A stretch of DNA of 6,850 nt from Vulcanococcus sp. SFB_649D_100_25. Lineage in GTDB: Bacteria; Cyanobacteriota; Cyanobacteriia; PCC-6307; Cyanobiaceae. Under the pieces are notes generated by a model that was not told the origin of the DNA, searched no databases, and saw nothing but the letters and a program-made list of their open reading frames with translations. This document shows positions 4,953 through 6,850 of the stretch, piece after piece (position 1 is the first letter of the stretch; every line of letters starts with the position of its first letter). The stretch spans positions 1 to 6,850 of the forward strand of contig JAURGL010000091.1 in NCBI GenBank assembly GCA_030833825.1, in the 5' to 3' direction. Made by a program: the position numbers and the translations under genes.

Positions 4953-5656
4953 TTCCCAACCCGCAGGTCGCCGAGGGCGTGACGGACCTCCTGCGGGGTC
5001 CCATCCGCCAGAAGCTCCCGATCGAGCACCAGCACCCGGTCGTAGGCATCGAGGTCACGCCCCCAGTCGTGACTACTGACCAACAGCGTCATACCGGCAT
5101 CCCTGAGCTGACCCATCACCCGCAGCAATTCCTGCCGCGAGGGGGGATCAATGGCCGCAAAGGGTTCATCCAGCAGCAGGATCTGCGCTGACTGCACCAG
5201 GGTTCGCGCCAGGAGGGCCCGTTGCTGCTGTCCCCCGGACAGCTGATCGAGGCGGCGCCCCCCCAGCCCGGCCAGACCCACCCGCTGCAGGGCGGCCTCC
5301 ACATCGCAGCAACCCGGACGCTTGGACGACAGCCGGCCCAAGCCCACCAGCTCCGAGACCGTGATCGGAAAACTCCAGGCGATCTCTCCACGCTGGGGCA
5401 TCAAGGCCAGATGCTCACGGGCCAACGCTGGCGTCAGGGCCTGTCCGTGCAGCTGAATCGATCCACCCGCCAGGGAGAGCTGACCCTCCAGGGCCTGGAG
5501 CAGCGTGCTCTTCCCCGCCCCATTGGGCCCCACCAAAGCCGTGAAACTGCCAGGGGGCAGCGAAAAGCTGACCTGATCGAGGGCAAGCCGGTCGCCGCGG
5601 CGCACCCGGATCTGACTCACCTCGAGAGACACCACGCCAGCGGCAGGAGAGCTCAC
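4937..5656 (-). CDS. znuC: Zinc ABC transporter ATP-binding protein ZnuC
   Basis: A 239-residue ABC ATPase that powers ZnuB. All motifs are present: Walker A GPNGAGKST (43-51), Q-loop Q88 in MPQRGEIAWSFPITV (86-100, a pattern typical of zinc/manganese ABC-3 ATPases), signature LSGGQQQR (139-146), Walker B ILLLDEP (159-165), D-loop AAID (167-170) and switch H196 in SSHDW. The start is GTG at 5656; no Shine-Dalgarno is visible, and the frame stays open to a stop at 5696-5698, so a slightly earlier non-ATG start cannot be excluded. It is divergent from znuA, with only 29 bp between nominal starts, and convergent with zur (16-bp overlap). The C-terminus ends HCCG, three possible zinc ligands, which may be chance. 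Its permease partner znuB lies beyond zur on the same strand. Confidence 0.93.
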   Translation of the reverse strand: MSSPAAGVVSLEVSQIRVRRGDRLALDQVSFSLPPGSFTALVGPNGAGKSTLLQALEGQLSLAGGSIQLHGQALTPALAREHLALMPQRGEIAWSFPITVSELVGLGRLSSKRPGCCDVEAALQRVGLAGLGGRRLDQLSGGQQQRALLARTLVQSAQILLLDEPFAAIDPPSRQELLRVMGQLRDAGMTLLVSSHDWGRDLDAYDRVLVLDRELLADGTPQEVRHALGDLRVGNHCCG

Positions 5657-5685
5657 GCTATCGAGCCAACGGAGCCGCGTCGAAG

Positions 5686-6648
5686 ATGAGAATCGTTATC
5701 GCTTCATCCGCCCTCGCCTTGCCATTGCCCCGGCGCCTGATCACCACTGCCATCGCGGGACTCAGCCTGCTGGCGGTGGGCTGCCGCCAACCGCAACCCG
5801 GTTCCGGGCGGCCCTCGGTGGTGGCAGCGGATGGGGCCCTCTGCGATCTGACCCGGCGCCTGGCCGGAAGCAGCCTGCCGGTGACCTGCCTTCTACGCCC
5901 TGGGGACGATCCGCATCAGCTGCAACTGAGTCCCCAGCAGGGGCGCACGCTGCAACAGGCCTCCCGAATCCTGGTGAACGGCTACGGACTCACCCCTGCA
6001 CTGGAGCGGTTACCCGAGGCGATCAAGGTGGCGGAGCGCGCCGCCCCCAACAGTCCTCGTCTGGACTCCCCCGACGGCGGCGGACGGGATCCCCATGTCT
6101 GGCACGATCCGCGCCAGGCCGCCGCGATGGTGGGCGTGATCAGCTCCATCCTGCGGGAGCTCTCTCCGGCAAACGGGCGGGAGATCCAGCGCCGCGAACA
6201 GGCGATGGTCGGCGCCCTGCTGGCGCTGGACCGCTGGAACCGCGAGCAGTTCGACAGCATCCCCGCCCCACCCCTGCTCGCCACCAGCCATCGCGCTTTC
6301 GCCAGCCTGAGCCGGGCCTATGGCCTGAAGGAACGCCCCCTGGTCGATCCCCACAGTTCCAGTGACAGCGTCCGCCCCCAGGAGCTCAACGAGGCCCTCG
6401 CCGACCTCCAGCGGGACCATCCCGCTCGCCTGTTCAGCGATCAACAGCCACCCACGCGGACGATGCAGCGCATCAGCAGCCTCAGTGGGATCCCCATCGC
6501 GGCCAAGCCTCTTCAGGCGGATGCGGCGATGCACAACCTGATGGCCAGCTTGAGCGACAACACCTGCCTGATCAGTGAATCCCTGCAGGGCCGATGCGAT
6601 CGCCGCGGCCAACGGGAGCTGATCCGGCGATGGGAGTCGATCCGTTGA
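5686..6648 (+). CDS. znuA: Zinc ABC transporter substrate-binding lipoprotein ZnuA
   Basis: A 320-residue cluster A-I solute-binding protein that captures zinc in the periplasm for ZnuB/ZnuC. A lipoprotein signal ends in LLAVGC with Cys33. Metal ligands expected for the family are seen: H77 in DPHQ, H137 in DPHVWHDP, H202 in TSHRAF, and an acidic D252 in LFSDQQP as likely fourth ligand. The usual His-rich acidic loop of ZnuA proteins is reduced to a short Asp/Gly segment before H137 (about 126-135). Start: ATG at 5686 has GGAG 11 nt upstream, but the first codons coincide with a Zur-box-like sequence. TTG at 5719 (codon 12) or 5725 (codon 14) would give a more normal 20-22-residue lipoprotein signal beginning PLPRRLITT or PRRLITT. 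The gene ends 12 bp before a convergent gene. Zinc over manganese is supported by zur. Confidence 0.92.
   Translation: MRIVIASSALALPLPRRLITTAIAGLSLLAVGCRQPQPGSGRPSVVAADGALCDLTRRLAGSSLPVTCLLRPGDDPHQLQLSPQQGRTLQQASRILVNGYGLTPALERLPEAIKVAERAAPNSPRLDSPDGGGRDPHVWHDPRQAAAMVGVISSILRELSPANGREIQRREQAMVGALLALDRWNREQFDSIPAPPLLATSHRAFASLSRAYGLKERPLVDPHSSSDSVRPQELNEALADLQRDHPARLFSDQQPPTRTMQRISSLSGIPIAAKPLQADAAMHNLMASLSDNTCLISESLQGRCDRRGQRELIRRWESIR
5687..5701. promoter_or_regulatory. Candidate Zur operator between znuC and znuA
   Basis: TGAGAATCGTTATCG matches the cyanobacterial Zur consensus TGATAATNATTATCA at 11 of 14 fixed positions. It is an AT-rich island in GC-rich surroundings. It lies 30 bp from the znuC start and overlaps codons 1-6 of the nominal znuA start. 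If znuA starts at the TTG at 5719 or 5725, the site is midway between the two divergent genes, where one operator could control both. The half-sites are imperfect copies of each other (four of seven positions). Confidence 0.5.
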
Positions 6649-6660
6649 GGCCAAGGGCCA

Positions 6661-6850
6661 TCAGCTGTCCCACTGGCGCAGCAGGTTGCTGTAACTGCGG
6701 CTGACCAGATCAAACACCTCATCGTGGCCTGATCGCTCGAACAGGGCACGCCGGGCTGTGTCCAGCTCAAACAAGAGCTCCCGCTGCTCGGCATGGCGAA
6801 TCCGGCTTTGAATCCAGCCAACGGCCACCAGCCGCTCGCCTCCCGTCACC
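6661..6850 (-). CDS. Unrecognised protein, C-terminal part
   Basis: The minus-strand frame ends in TGA at 6663-6661 and is open to the right edge. GTG at 6849 could be a start (62 residues), but the gene more likely continues beyond the window. The visible part is charged and probably helical, with RRALFERSGHDEVFDLVS and ending SNLLRQWDS. I do not recognise the family, and no metal motif or membrane segment is visible. Coding is supported by lack of stops, G/C-rich third positions and a protein-like composition. It converges on znuA with a 12-bp gap and so is not in the znuA operon. Confidence 0.5.
   Translation of the reverse strand, partial: VTGGERLVAVGWIQSRIRHAEQRELLFELDTARRALFERSGHDEVFDLVSRSYSNLLRQWDS

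Noticed and set aside
6596..6603. GCGATCGC, the HIP1 palindrome of many cyanobacteria.
   Set aside because: Only one copy is seen in 6.85 kb, near what chance gives in GC-rich DNA, so it says nothing about the lineage.

Overview
The window reads as part of a GC-rich picocyanobacterial chromosome, most likely the Synechococcus/Cyanobium clade of alpha-cyanobacteria. This is an inference from gene content: a fused HisIE, a 6-pyruvoyl-tetrahydropterin-synthase relative, two small proteins with a C-terminal motif that I recognise as DUF3721-like, and a compact Zur/ZnuABC zinc locus. Third codon positions are mostly G or C, genes are tightly packed, several starts are TTG or GTG, and Shine-Dalgarno sequences are weak or absent. 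No rRNA, tRNA, insertion sequence, CRISPR array or prophage signal was seen, and no stretch over 300 bases lacks a gene.

Layout. Bases 1-215 hold the C-terminal end of an RND efflux permease, which overlaps by 8 bp the complete gene for its periplasmic adaptor lipoprotein (208-1317). Convergent to it lies hisIE on the minus strand (1328-2008), and 46 bp away, divergent, a QueD/PTPS-like gene (2055-2519). Two small paralogous genes follow (2601-2816 and 2825-3208). Both end in the same Cys/His/Met-rich motif; the second also carries a hydrophobic domain with glycine at every fifth residue, encoded by a 30-bp tandem repeat. A short M23 (LytM-type) peptidase (3294-3740) comes next, and its end overlaps the end of znuB.

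The right half is a zinc-uptake locus in an unusual arrangement: znuB (minus, 3711-4511), zur (plus, 4542-4952), znuC (minus, 4937-5656) and znuA (plus, 5686-6648). ZnuA binds zinc in the periplasm, ZnuB is the membrane channel, ZnuC is the ATPase, and Zur represses the system when zinc is sufficient. A candidate Zur operator lies at 5687-5701, between znuC and the probable true start of znuA. The zur gene lies antisense between znuC and znuB, so a znuC-znuB transcript would run through zur in antisense. The window ends with the C-terminal part of an unrecognised minus-strand protein (6661-6850).

The most interesting points are the glycine-pentad/DUF3721-like fusion and its smaller neighbour with the same C-x3-H-x8-C-x2-H motif, the PTPS homologue with a zinc-ligand histidine replaced by tyrosine, the zur gene nested antisense in znuCB, and the Zur-box-like sequence lying on top of the nominal znuA start codon.
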